Assembly (NCBI GenBank): GCA_944376295.1
Contig: CALWCE010000014.1
Coordinates: 1-49,530 of the forward strand
DNA length: 49,530 nt
DNA from: an uncultured Clostridia bacterium
GTDB taxonomy: Bacteria; Bacillota; Clostridia; Christensenellales; Borkfalkiaceae
Direction of reading: 5' to 3'
In this document: positions 17,866 through 25,622 of the stretch, in pieces
How the letters are laid out: the number at the start of each line of letters is the position of its first letter
How positions within the stretch are numbered: position 1 is the stretch's first letter
The notes under the pieces: model-generated
The model's input: the letters and a program-made list of their open reading frames with translations, nothing else
What the model was told of the DNA's origin: nothing
The model's database searches: none
Position numbers and translations under genes: made by a program

Positions 17866-19257
17866 TCAGACGGCGGCGGGGAGCAGGCGGTCGTCCTTGT
17901 CGTACTTTTCAAGATTGCGCTTTTTCAGGCAGGGGATCGCGAAGTAAAAGGCGAGCGCGATGGCGGTGCCGAGCACCCAGCCGATGTCCCACGCCCAGCC
18001 CACGCCCGTAAAGCCCATGAAGGGGGTGAGGAGGAAGACGAACACGACGCGCAGGATGAGGTCGGAGAAGGTGCTCACCATGAAGCCGACATTCCCGTTA
18101 CAGCCGCGCACCGTCGCATCCGCCATGATCTTGACGTTGACGACGAAGAAGAAGGGCGCCGTGAGGCGGATGTATTCGACGCCGGTTTGAAGGGCGAGCG
18201 CCGTGTCCTGTTCGCCGCCCGGCATGAAGAGGGAGACGAGCGGGGTCGCAGCCAGCATGGAGACGGCGACGAAGCAGGCGGTGAGCGCCGTCGAGATGAG
18301 AAGCCCCCACAAGAACCCCTGACGGATGCGATGGAACTTGTTCGCGCCGAAGTTCTGCGAAACGTAGTTGGTGAGCCCCGTGGCGCAGGCGTTGAAGCAG
18401 GTCGTCGAAAAGACGAGCAGCTTAAAACCCGAAGTGAAGCCCGAGGTGATGCCGATGCCCTCCGCATTCGCGAGCTCGTTGATGCGCACCTGGATGACGA
18501 GGTTGCCCACCGAAACAAAGCTGTTCTGCAGAATGACGGGAATGGAGAGAAGGAGCAGCGTCTTTAAGAGCGTTCCCGAAAAGAGGGGCGCTTTTTCTTC
18601 GCCCACGAAGCCTTTGAGGCGGCGGTAGACGAAGAAGAGGGTGAGGATGCACGCCGCGCCCTGCGCAAGGAAGGTCGCCCATGCGACGCCCGCAACGCCC
18701 CAGGGCTTCACCATCACCCAATCGAGGAAGATGTTCGCAAGCGAGGATGCGACAAGGAAGAGGAAGGGGGTCTTGCTGTCGCCGAGCGCCGAGAAGATGC
18801 CCGTGCCGAGGTTATAGAGGATGAGGAAGGGCAGCCCGTAATAATAGATGTTGAGGTAGGTGACGGAGTCTTCCATTGCCGATTCGGGCGTTTTGAGCGC
18901 CTGAAGGACGGGCTCGCAGGAGAGCACGCCCGCAAGGAGCAGCACGCAGCTCAAAACGAAGAAGGAAAGGAGCGCCGTCGTGATGGCGGATCTGACCTTC
19001 GCATGCTCCTTTGCGCCGAAATAGCGCGAAACGAGCACGGCGCAGCCCGCGTTCGCGCCGAGCGCCACCGCCATCAGGATATTGACGATGGAATTGGAGG
19101 CGCCGATGGCGGTGAGGGCGGTCTGTCCTGCGAATTTGCCTGCGATGATGGTATCGGCAAGCGTATAAAACTGCTGAAAGAGCGCGCTGCCCAGAAGGGG
19201 CAGGATGTAAAAGAGCAATACCTTTTGGGGCTTTCCCACGGTGAGATCGCAATTCAC
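17866..19257 (-). CDS. MATE-family efflux transporter
   Basis: A 463-residue, 12-helix multidrug and toxic compound extrusion protein exchanging cations for drugs or metabolites across the cytoplasmic membrane. Recognisable family segments are ILPLLGSALFQQFYTLADT, then GAKEHAKVRSAI in the first inner loop, and ALGDSKTPFLFLV. GTG (complement of 19255-19257) is chosen because AAAGGAAA lies upstream and the protein then starts NCDLTVGKPQKVLLFYI, typical for MATE proteins. In-frame ATGs further upstream lack ribosome sites. No neighbouring regulator is evident. Confidence 0.9.
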   Translation of the reverse strand: MNCDLTVGKPQKVLLFYILPLLGSALFQQFYTLADTIIAGKFAGQTALTAIGASNSIVNILMAVALGANAGCAVLVSRYFGAKEHAKVRSAITTALLSFFVLSCVLLLAGVLSCEPVLQALKTPESAMEDSVTYLNIYYYGLPFLILYNLGTGIFSALGDSKTPFLFLVASSLANIFLDWVMVKPWGVAGVAWATFLAQGAACILTLFFVYRRLKGFVGEEKAPLFSGTLLKTLLLLSIPVILQNSFVSVGNLVIQVRINELANAEGIGITSGFTSGFKLLVFSTTCFNACATGLTNYVSQNFGANKFHRIRQGFLWGLLISTALTACFVAVSMLAATPLVSLFMPGGEQDTALALQTGVEYIRLTAPFFFVVNVKIMADATVRGCNGNVGFMVSTFSDLILRVVFVFLLTPFMGFTGVGWAWDIGWVLGTAIALAFYFAIPCLKKRNLEKYDKDDRLLPAAV

Positions 19258-19381
19258 GGCCGTATTTCCTTTGAGGGCGGAGCCGCCCCTTGAATTTCCG
19301 CCGTGCATTATAGCACCGCGCCTTTGGAATGTAAAGCAAATGAAGGGCGCATTTCCGTGCGGGGAAGCCTTTTTTTGCAAA

Positions 19382-19417
19382 AAGAAGGGCGCCCGACGGC
19401 AAAGCCGTCGGGCGCCC
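19382..19417 (-). terminator. Terminator of the LemA operon
   Basis: GGGCGCCCGACGGC pairs with GCCGTCGGGCGCCC across a short loop. On the minus strand it is followed by TTCTTTTT, just after the LemA stop at 19436. Confidence 0.8.
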
Positions 19418-19435
19418 CGTTTCGGGTCTCCTTTT

Positions 19436-20104
19436 TTAGAAGAACACGCCGCGCGCTTGCTCCTTCACTTCCTGCGAGGCGGTGAAGGGGATGCGGGTCG
19501 TATAGCCGCGCTTGGAGGCAACGATCATCTTGGTGGGCCATGCGAAGATGTCGCGGTTCCACACGTTGACGGTGTCGTTATAAAGTTCGCGCGCCGCCGT
19601 GATCTCCTTTTGGAGATAGGAGTTCTGCTGCATGGCGTCGGCGATCTCCGCATGCGCCTTGAGGTCGGGGTAGCTCTCGAAGGCAACGTTGATGCTCCTG
19701 CCCACCGCGTCGAGCTGCTGCGCCATCTGGTTGCGCGCCCCGTCGTCGGCGGGGGCGCCGCCCGAACGGTACGCCGCGATCTGGGTCATCGTCGTCTTAT
19801 CGAGGTCGATCGCCTTATCGAGGAGCCGTGCGCAGTTCTGCAAAATGACGACGCGCTGTTCGAGGTAGTTGTCGATCTGCGAAGCGTCGTGCTGGATCTT
19901 CTGCTGCAGCTGCGAGAGGTAGTTGCCCGCCTTCACTTTCATGAAGAGGAAGACGATGCCGGGGATGATGCCGAGGATCCAAAGGATCACCTCGAAGATC
20001 ACCGAGCCGACGCCCGTTTTGACGGGGATCTGCTTTTCGATGACGTTCACGTCGCGTCCCTGCCCGTTGACGGGGCCGTTGAGTTCGTCGAGTTCGTTTG
20101 CCAT
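19436..20104 (-). CDS. LemA family protein
   Basis: A 222-residue protein with one N-terminal transmembrane helix (VILWILGIIPGIVFLFM, about 37-55) followed by a long helical bundle. IQHDASQIDNYLEQRVVILQ and the later NVAFESYPDLKAH match LemA. LemA proteins are widespread and membrane-anchored, with unclear function (envelope-related; often next to a large membrane partner). The gene starts at ATG (complement of 20102-20104), abutting the upstream stop, so it forms a two-gene operon with the 719-residue protein. The C-terminus carries a substrate-like, unrecognised tail. Confidence 0.88.
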   Translation of the reverse strand: MANELDELNGPVNGQGRDVNVIEKQIPVKTGVGSVIFEVILWILGIIPGIVFLFMKVKAGNYLSQLQQKIQHDASQIDNYLEQRVVILQNCARLLDKAIDLDKTTMTQIAAYRSGGAPADDGARNQMAQQLDAVGRSINVAFESYPDLKAHAEIADAMQQNSYLQKEITAARELYNDTVNVWNRDIFAWPTKMIVASKRGYTTRIPFTASQEVKEQARGVFF

Positions 20105-22264
20105 TTATGTTTCCTCCTGATTTGATTTCTCTATCGCTTCGGCGTCTGCCGTCAAAGCCGTCTCTTCCTGTTCGGGCGCGTCCGTTTCGGGAGCCTCTTC
20201 TGCGGGCGCTGCGCTTGTTTCTGCGGGTCCTGCCGCCCCGTCTGCCGCGGCCGCTTCCTCTATGGGCGTTTCGGGCGCGGGTGCGCTCGCATCTTCCGCT
20301 TCTTGAAGCGCTTCGTCGGGCGACTCTTCGGCGCGTGCCTTTTGTTCTGCGGCGTCGAGCATGTCGGAGGCGGCCTCCACCGCCGCGATGCCCGAAAGGA
20401 TCGCCGCTCCCGCCGCTGCCGCTTCCTTGAGCCCGAAGATCGCGGAAAGCTCGCTGTCCGTGCTCTCGCTGAGGCCGCCGTTTGCGACGGGGAACGCCAT
20501 GAGTCCGTCCGAGAACGCCGAAGCGCTCTCGCCGAAGCGGCGCACAAATTCCTGAAGCGCGCCGTTCTTGTGTCCTTCGAAGGCCTCGCGGGTGCCGCCC
20601 ACGCGCTTTAACGCCATTTCGCTCATGCGCTCGACGGGGATGTATTCCACCCACGGCACGGGAACGGCGTGGTATCTGCCGTCGCCGCCGTAGACGTTCA
20701 CATAGTCGACGCGGTCCACGGCGTCGAAGGAGTGCGCCGTTACCGAAACGCTGTCCGTCTTCCCTTCTCTCCGGACGGGGCGCGCCTTTAAGATGGTCTC
20801 CGTCTTGGCGTCCTGCGGGGCAAATACGGAGTGGGCGAAGCGGTTTGCAAGCACTTCCGCCTCCCCGCCCGTGTAGTTATAGTCGTAAACGTCGCGGTAG
20901 ATGAATTCCGCGGGCTTCTGCATGCGGTAGAGGGGCACGGCGAGCACGGGTGCAAGGTCGAAATACATCGACTTGAAATACCCCGAGTTGAAGGAGACGA
21001 AGGACGCTCTGGATGCCGCAAGATCGTAGCTCTTGTAGCGGGCGGGGTCGGTGTCCGTGAGCCAGTTCTGCGCGTGTTCGGAGCAGATGACGTTGATCAT
21101 GCCCGATTTCACGAAGGAGAAGTCGTCGCCGTAGCCCTTGTCGGAAGTGATCAGGTCGAGCATGTTCTGCTGGGCGAGCGGGGTGAACATGAGGCGGTAT
21201 TCCACTTCGTTGTCTCTGTCGAGCGCGCCGAAGAGCACTTCGAATTCGGTGTTGGCAAGCTCCGTGAAGCGCTTTCCTTCGCTGATGGCTTCTTCCGTGC
21301 GTTCTTTTAATTCTTTCCCGCCCTTTTTTACCTTCTTTTCGCGCTCTTTTTCGGAAAGGAGCTCGCTGTGCTGCGGGCCGCGCGTGAAGGTGAGGCGGGG
21401 CGCGCCTTCGTTGGCGTAGACAAGGCGCGTTTCAAAGCCGTAGTAGGGCGCGGGCTTGACGACGCTCGCCGTCAGCGTCTGCGTGTGGTGTTGGGTATGG
21501 ACGTGCCCTTCCGAGTCCGTCTCCGTCGTCGTCCAATGGATGGTGAGCGTGCCCGTGTACGTCTTCGTGCCCATCGTGCGGCGGAAGCGCCGCTCAAAGA
21601 GGAAGGGGCTCCCTTCCGCCGTGCCCGAAAGGAGATACACGGTGGAAACGTTCTCGTCCTCGTCGGGTTCGTAGCCGTACTTGCGGCAGAGAAGGTCGAG
21701 CCGCTTCACGTCGAGCTGTTCGTCGAGCGTGAGATCGGGCATCGTCTTCAAGACGAGTTCGTGCGTCATGCCCCAGGTGAAGAGGGCGTTGAGGGGCGCC
21801 ATCTCGTCGTAAGCCTGCTTTAAGACGGCGTTCGCTTCCTCCACTTCCTTTTTGTGCCGCTCTTCGCGCTCTTTGAGCTTTTTCTTGATGACGGTGCAAA
21901 GCAGCACGATGAGCCCGATGCCGAGAAGGGCGCAAAGGATGCCGAGGAAGAGATACAGCCAATATCCCTCGCCCGAGGCATACGAAAAGATGAGGATGAC
22001 CGCCGCGAGGAATGCGACGACGGTGAGGACGATGAGGAAGATTTTGAGCGCCCTGAAGGAGCCCAGCTTTTTGCCCGCTTCCTCCGCTTCCGCGGCTTCT
22101 TTATTGTATCGCGCGACGGTCGCCTTGTTTTGTTCGGGGTCGACGCCCGAACGCTTCACGAGCGCGTCGAAATATTCCTCCGCGTTGCGCTCCATGGCGT
22201 CTTTTAAGTGCTTTTCGTAATATTCGATGGGCTCGAAATCGGCAAGCTGATCCATATCCTCCAC
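20105..22264 (-). CDS. Large membrane partner of LemA
   Basis: A 719-residue protein. The N-terminal cytosolic helix-rich segment precedes two close transmembrane helices (about 72-92 and 102-125). A charged linker and a long soluble domain follow, rich in aromatic strands (TYTGTLTIHWTTTETDSEGH). The C-terminal about 110 residues are a low-complexity Ala/Glu/Pro tail. Large two-helix proteins encoded next to lemA are known, for example the mycoplasmal MAG1210-type family; I suggest that relation with low confidence. Position, orientation and direct abutment with lemA indicate a joint function. No catalytic motif is seen. Confidence 0.7.
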   Translation of the reverse strand: MEDMDQLADFEPIEYYEKHLKDAMERNAEEYFDALVKRSGVDPEQNKATVARYNKEAAEAEEAGKKLGSFRALKIFLIVLTVVAFLAAVILIFSYASGEGYWLYLFLGILCALLGIGLIVLLCTVIKKKLKEREERHKKEVEEANAVLKQAYDEMAPLNALFTWGMTHELVLKTMPDLTLDEQLDVKRLDLLCRKYGYEPDEDENVSTVYLLSGTAEGSPFLFERRFRRTMGTKTYTGTLTIHWTTTETDSEGHVHTQHHTQTLTASVVKPAPYYGFETRLVYANEGAPRLTFTRGPQHSELLSEKEREKKVKKGGKELKERTEEAISEGKRFTELANTEFEVLFGALDRDNEVEYRLMFTPLAQQNMLDLITSDKGYGDDFSFVKSGMINVICSEHAQNWLTDTDPARYKSYDLAASRASFVSFNSGYFKSMYFDLAPVLAVPLYRMQKPAEFIYRDVYDYNYTGGEAEVLANRFAHSVFAPQDAKTETILKARPVRREGKTDSVSVTAHSFDAVDRVDYVNVYGGDGRYHAVPVPWVEYIPVERMSEMALKRVGGTREAFEGHKNGALQEFVRRFGESASAFSDGLMAFPVANGGLSESTDSELSAIFGLKEAAAAGAAILSGIAAVEAASDMLDAAEQKARAEESPDEALQEAEDASAPAPETPIEEAAAADGAAGPAETSAAPAEEAPETDAPEQEETALTADAEAIEKSNQEET

Positions 22265-22399
22265 CCGCTTAACAAATTCTGTCTCTATTTTACCTTATCC
22301 GACGGGTTTCGTCAAGAGGTATGATAAAACTTCCAAATATTATATTTTATGCGCGACGTGACGCAAACAGGCGTATGTCCGGGAATTTCAAAAAAGGGC

Positions 22400-22428
22400 T
22401 TGTGAGGAAGAGAGGGAAGTGCTATACT
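22400..22428 (+). promoter_or_regulatory. Promoter of the sigma factor/serpin operon
   Basis: TTGTGA (22400-22405), 17-bp spacer, TATACT (22423-22428), about 90 bp before the sigma factor start. Confidence 0.55.
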
Positions 22429-22518
22429 GAACAGGGATGCGCTGTTTTTTTAAAAACCGCTTTTGCGGCGAAAGGTTTGCGGCCGCAGAGTTGTATTATC
22501 GGTGAAGAGGGCAGGAAG

Positions 22519-23004
22519 ATGCAGAACATTTCCGAAGAGACGGTCCGTGCCGTCATCGGGCGTTACGGCGACATGGTGATGCGGATCGCCTATCAGAATA
22601 CCCGCGATCGTGCCGAGTCGGAAGACATCGCGCAGGAAGTTTTCCTCACGCTCTTTTTGCGCCCTCTTCCCAAGAGCGAGGAGCACTTGAAAGCCTGGCT
22701 CATCCGCGTCACGATCAACAAGAGCCGAAACGTTATAAAATCTGCCCGAAGGAAGGTGCTCCCCCTCGACGAGCGCATCGCTCCGCCCTCTTCATGGGAG
22801 CGCCCTTCGGAAGCGGAAGTCCTCGAAGCGCTCTTTGCGCTCCCGCATGACGAGCGCAACGCCCTCTATCTTTTTTACTATGAAGGATATTCGGCAAAGG
22901 AGATCGGGAAGCTGCTCCGCCGTTCGGAGAACGCCATTTATATCCTGCTCTCGCGGGCGAGAAAGCGCTTTCGCATCATTTGGGAGGAAGAGGATGAAAC
23001 CTGA
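22519..23004 (+). CDS. ECF-type RNA polymerase sigma factor
   Basis: A 161-residue sigma-70 family factor with only regions 2 and 4. Region 2 shows GDMVMRIAYQNTRDRAESEDIAQEVF; region 4 shows LPHDERNALYLFYYEGYSAKEIGKLL followed by a recognition helix RRSENAIYILLSRARK. ECF factors direct polymerase to a small regulon upon an envelope or extracytoplasmic signal. The ATG at 22519 follows GGCAGGAAG; an upstream in-frame extension lies over the promoter region. The 3' end overlaps the next gene by 11 bp, the usual arrangement with an anti-sigma factor. Confidence 0.9.
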   Translation: MQNISEETVRAVIGRYGDMVMRIAYQNTRDRAESEDIAQEVFLTLFLRPLPKSEEHLKAWLIRVTINKSRNVIKSARRKVLPLDERIAPPSSWERPSEAEVLEALFALPHDERNALYLFYYEGYSAKEIGKLLRRSENAIYILLSRARKRFRIIWEEEDET

Positions 23005-23362
23005 AGAATACAAAAAAGCCCTCTCGGCGGTTGCGCTCGGTGAAGAGGAAGAGGAACGCCTTGCGGCGGCGGTCATAAAAAAGCTGGAAAAAAAGCGGCA
23101 AAAAAAGCGTATCGTGCGGCGGGTGCTCGTGCCCGTCTTCTCGGCGGCAGTCCTCTGCGTCGTCGCCGTGCCGCTCGCCATTGCCTGGGCGCCCGCGGGG
23201 GCGCCCGCAGGGTCGGAGCCCGATCATTCCGATCCTCCTTTTTCCGAAGAAGATCCGCCTGCCGAGGACGTTCTGCCCGAAGAGCCCGAAGCGTTTTCCT
23301 GCGTCTATGAAGCGGGCGGCGTGCGGCTTTGCTTTGGCTTTGACCTCAACGAGATAAAATAA
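22994..23362 (+). CDS. Probable anti-sigma factor, single-pass membrane protein
   Basis: A 122-residue protein: a charged cytosolic N-terminal helix (KPEEYKKALSAVALGEEEEERL), a basic KKRQKKR stretch, one transmembrane helix (about 45-66, VLVPVFSAAVLCVVAVPLAI), then an acidic extracytoplasmic tail. The topology and the overlap with the ECF sigma gene suggest that the N-terminus holds the sigma factor at the membrane. There is no zinc-type anti-sigma motif (HxxxCxxC), so this is by context. The start follows GAGGAAGAGG. Confidence 0.65.
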   Translation: MKPEEYKKALSAVALGEEEEERLAAAVIKKLEKKRQKKRIVRRVLVPVFSAAVLCVVAVPLAIAWAPAGAPAGSEPDHSDPPFSEEDPPAEDVLPEEPEAFSCVYEAGGVRLCFGFDLNEIK

Positions 23363-23374
23363 GGAGGAAATGAC

Positions 23375-24676
23375 ATGAAACGCAAGTTTATGGCAGTTTT
23401 CAGCGTGCCGCTGTGCGCGGCGATGCTTCTGATGAGTTCGTGTGCGGGCAGGAGCACGCTGCTGCGTGCGGCGGCGGAGTCCGAAGGCTTTTCCTTTGCG
23501 GAGCGGGAGGACGAAAACTTTCTCGCCGTGCAGCAAGGGGCGCAAGATTTCGCGGCGCGCTTTGCCTCCGCCGCGCTTCAAGAGGCGGCAAAAGAGGGTA
23601 CGGAAAACGCCGTTGTTTCGCCTATCTCCGTCTACATGGGGCTCGCCCTCGCGGCGGCTTCGAGCGCGGGAGAGACGAAGGAAGAGCTCCTCTCCGCTCT
23701 CGGCGTGACGGAAGAGACGCTCGGGGAGGGCATCTCCGTTCTCTGGCGCTCCCTCAACCGCGAACTCGGCAAAACAGGAGACATCACGCTGAGCAACGGC
23801 ATCTGGCTGGATGCGTCTACGCCCTTTGTCGAGGAGACGCTCGACGTGCTCGCCGAGGACTATTACTGCAACAGCTACTCCGCCGATTTTGCAAATGACA
23901 ACGATGCCGCCAACCGCGCGCTCTCCAAATACATCAAGGACGAGACGAACGGGCTCATCGACGCCGATTTTGCGCTCTCGCCCGAGACGGTGTTCGCCCT
24001 CGTCAACACGCTGTACTTGAAAGATACCTGGAACGAGTACGGCGACGACATCGCCCGCACCGAGGAGAGAGCGTTCACGCAAGGAAACGGCGAAGAGGTG
24101 CTGCGCCGCCTTTTGCAGGGCGATCACAGCATGGGAAGAAAATATGAAGGGGAAAACTATACTTCCTTTTATACTTCCACCCTGCACGGGTTCCGCATCA
24201 CCTTCCTCGTGCCGAAGGACGGCGTCTCCCTTTCCGAAGTCATGACGGCGCAGAACATCGCCGAAGTCTCCTCGAAAAAAGATTGGAACGCGACCGACGA
24301 GGAAAACCGCATCCGCTACTACACGCGCTGTCTCTTCCCCGAGTTCGAAGGGGACTATGCAGGCGACGTTTCGCCCGTTCTCAAAGAAGAGTTCGGCGTT
24401 GAAAAGCTCTTCGACCGCAATCAGAGCGATCTTTCCGCGCTCACGGGCAAAACGAGCGGTGTCTTCTGCACCGAGGCGAGGCATATCGCAAAGCTCAAAG
24501 TCGACAAAAAGGGCATCGAAGGGGCGGCGGTGTTCGTGCTCCCCGGCGCGGGCGCAGCGGGGCCCGACGAGTATGAGCAGGTCTACGAAGATTTCCTCGT
24601 CGACCGTGCGTTCGGATTCGTGCTCGCCGACGGTTTCGGTACGACGCTGTTTGCAGGGGTCATCCATGAAGTCTGA
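23375..24676 (+). CDS. Secreted serpin lipoprotein
   Basis: A 433-residue serine/cysteine protease inhibitor of the serpin fold. A lipoprotein signal peptide ends in LMSSC (Cys23). The serpin core is recognisable in NAVVSPISVYMGLALAAASS, FALVNTLYLKDTWNEY, and KVDKKGIEGAA leading into the reactive-centre loop, followed by FLVDRAFGFVL. The reactive loop is VFVLPGAGAAGPDEYEQ, longer and more Gly/Ala-rich than usual. Bacterial serpins in gut organisms often target host or competitor proteases. It lies 12 bp after the anti-sigma gene with a GGAGG site, so it is probably controlled by that ECF factor. Confidence 0.92.
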   Translation: MKRKFMAVFSVPLCAAMLLMSSCAGRSTLLRAAAESEGFSFAEREDENFLAVQQGAQDFAARFASAALQEAAKEGTENAVVSPISVYMGLALAAASSAGETKEELLSALGVTEETLGEGISVLWRSLNRELGKTGDITLSNGIWLDASTPFVEETLDVLAEDYYCNSYSADFANDNDAANRALSKYIKDETNGLIDADFALSPETVFALVNTLYLKDTWNEYGDDIARTEERAFTQGNGEEVLRRLLQGDHSMGRKYEGENYTSFYTSTLHGFRITFLVPKDGVSLSEVMTAQNIAEVSSKKDWNATDEENRIRYYTRCLFPEFEGDYAGDVSPVLKEEFGVEKLFDRNQSDLSALTGKTSGVFCTEARHIAKLKVDKKGIEGAAVFVLPGAGAAGPDEYEQVYEDFLVDRAFGFVLADGFGTTLFAGVIHEV

Positions 24677-25208
24677 ATGTCTGAAATACAAAAACCTGAC
24701 GGCGGAAGAGGTCGCGCCCTCCTTCCTCGACGGGTTTGAGCGGCGGCAGGAGGTCATGCTCTGTTACCGCCGCGGCGAGAAGGGCTGGGAGGTGCGCCCC
24801 GATCCCTTTACGGACGACTGGTCGGAAGAGGAGCGCGCGGCTGTCGTGAAAGCGTTGCGGGAGACGGCAAAAAGCGGCGGCTTCGTGCAGGCGGCGTTCT
24901 TCGAAGGAAGGCCGGTGGGCTTTGCGGCGGTTTGTAAGCAGCCCCTCGGGAAGAAGCGGGAGTATCTCGATCTTTCAGAGCTGCACGTCTCTCAGGAATG
25001 GCGGCGGCGGGGCGTGGGGCGCAGGCTCTTTCAGGCGGCTGCCGCCTGGGCGAAGGAACACGGCGCGGAAAAGCTGTATATTTCCGCTCATTCCGCCGTC
25101 GAAACGCAGGTGTTTTACCGCTCGTTGGGCTGCACCGACGCGGTGTGGGAGGATAAGCGCCACGTCGAAAAGGAGCCTTTCGACTGTCAGCTCGAATACT
25201 GTTTATAA
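24666..25208 (+). CDS. GNAT-family N-acetyltransferase
   Basis: A 180-residue acetyltransferase. The acetyl-CoA-binding signature LHVSQEWRRRGVGRRLFQAA (about residues 108-127) matches motif A (R/QxxGxG/A), and AVETQVFYRSLGC matches motif B of GNAT enzymes. The acceptor is unknown. It starts inside the serpin gene (11-bp overlap) and is the last gene of the sigma factor operon; a GC hairpin follows. The choice of ATG 24666 excludes an upstream extension that would run antisense-like through the serpin frame. Confidence 0.88.
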   Translation: MKSECLKYKNLTAEEVAPSFLDGFERRQEVMLCYRRGEKGWEVRPDPFTDDWSEEERAAVVKALRETAKSGGFVQAAFFEGRPVGFAAVCKQPLGKKREYLDLSELHVSQEWRRRGVGRRLFQAAAAWAKEHGAEKLYISAHSAVETQVFYRSLGCTDAVWEDKRHVEKEPFDCQLEYCL

Positions 25209-25215
25209 GTTTTGG

Positions 25216-25249
25216 GCCGCTGCCCGCGGGGACTCCTGCGGGCAGCGGC
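25216..25249 (+). terminator. Hairpin ending the serpin operon
   Basis: GCCGCTGCCCGC (25216-25227) pairs with GCGGGCAGCGGC (25238-25249). There is no clear T-run after it, so termination efficiency is uncertain. Confidence 0.5.
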
Positions 25250-25366
25250 TTAGCAAGAGATCGAATGACCCGTCGGAAGAGAGGAGTTTTGCAGGGAAGT
25301 CGGGCAAGCCCAATGGGAGCCGGCTGCAGAAGGGTAAAAAAATTTCGGAAAAGGGAGTAAAATCGC

Positions 25367-25395
25367 TTGCTAAATTCGGTCAGGTTTGATAAAAT
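25367..25395 (+). promoter_or_regulatory. Promoter of tRNA-Gln
   Basis: TTGCTA (25367-25372), 17-bp spacer, TAAAAT (25390-25395), ending about 20 bp before the tRNA. Confidence 0.6.
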
Positions 25396-25415
25396 ATGAT
25401 TCGTCAATTGAACAT

Positions 25416-25490
25416 TGGGGTGTCGCCAAGCGGTAAGGCAACGGACTCTGACTCCGTCATTCGTTGGTTCGAATCCAGCTACCCCAGCCA
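25416..25490 (+). tRNA. tRNA-Gln (anticodon CUG)
   Basis: 75 nt including an encoded CCA. The acceptor stem TGGGGTG pairs with TACCCCA, with discriminator G. The D arm is GCC-AAGCGGTAA-GGC. The anticodon stem ACGGA/TCCGT frames the loop CTCTGAC, giving CUG. The T arm contains GGTTCGAATCC. The 3' 45 bases form the attachment site of the element to the right and are restored perfectly by it, so the tRNA stays functional. Confidence 0.96.
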
Positions 25491-25491
25491 A
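25446..25491 (+). repeat. attL, 46-bp direct repeat in tRNA-Gln
   Basis: Identical to 49267-49312. It begins in the anticodon loop (CTCTGACTCCG) and ends one base after the CCA. This is the usual tRNA 3'-end crossover of tyrosine integrases. Confidence 0.95.
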
Positions 25492-25496
25492 CTATA

Positions 25497-25549
25497 CCAT
25501 ATATTGTATAAGAAAGGTGCTTCCAAATACAATATATGGTTTTTGTTTT
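25497..25549 (+). terminator. Terminator after tRNA-Gln, at the element's left edge
   Basis: CCATATATTGTAT (25497-25509) pairs exactly with ATACAATATATGG (25527-25539), followed by TTTTTGTTTT. It is supplied by the element, not the chromosome, so it replaces the native tRNA terminator. Confidence 0.75.
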
Positions 25550-25578
25550 ATTTGGCCGGTTTTATCCTTCCTTTGATT

Positions 25579-25607
25579 GTGGGGAAGATCGTGGGGTAAT
25601 TGTGGGG
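25579..25607 (+). promoter_or_regulatory. Putative integrase arm-type sites, left end
   Basis: Three GTGGGG motifs (GGGG at 25581, 25593, 25604) lie one helical turn apart, between attL and the integrase stop. The same motif pair occurs near the right end (49177-49194). This fits arm-binding sites for the N-terminal domain of the integrase. Confidence 0.5.
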
Positions 25608-25622
25608 CGAATAAGCGGCTCT

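Noticed and set aside
25396..25599. Open frame across tRNA-Gln
   Set aside because: It covers the tRNA and its terminator; no protein-like sequence.
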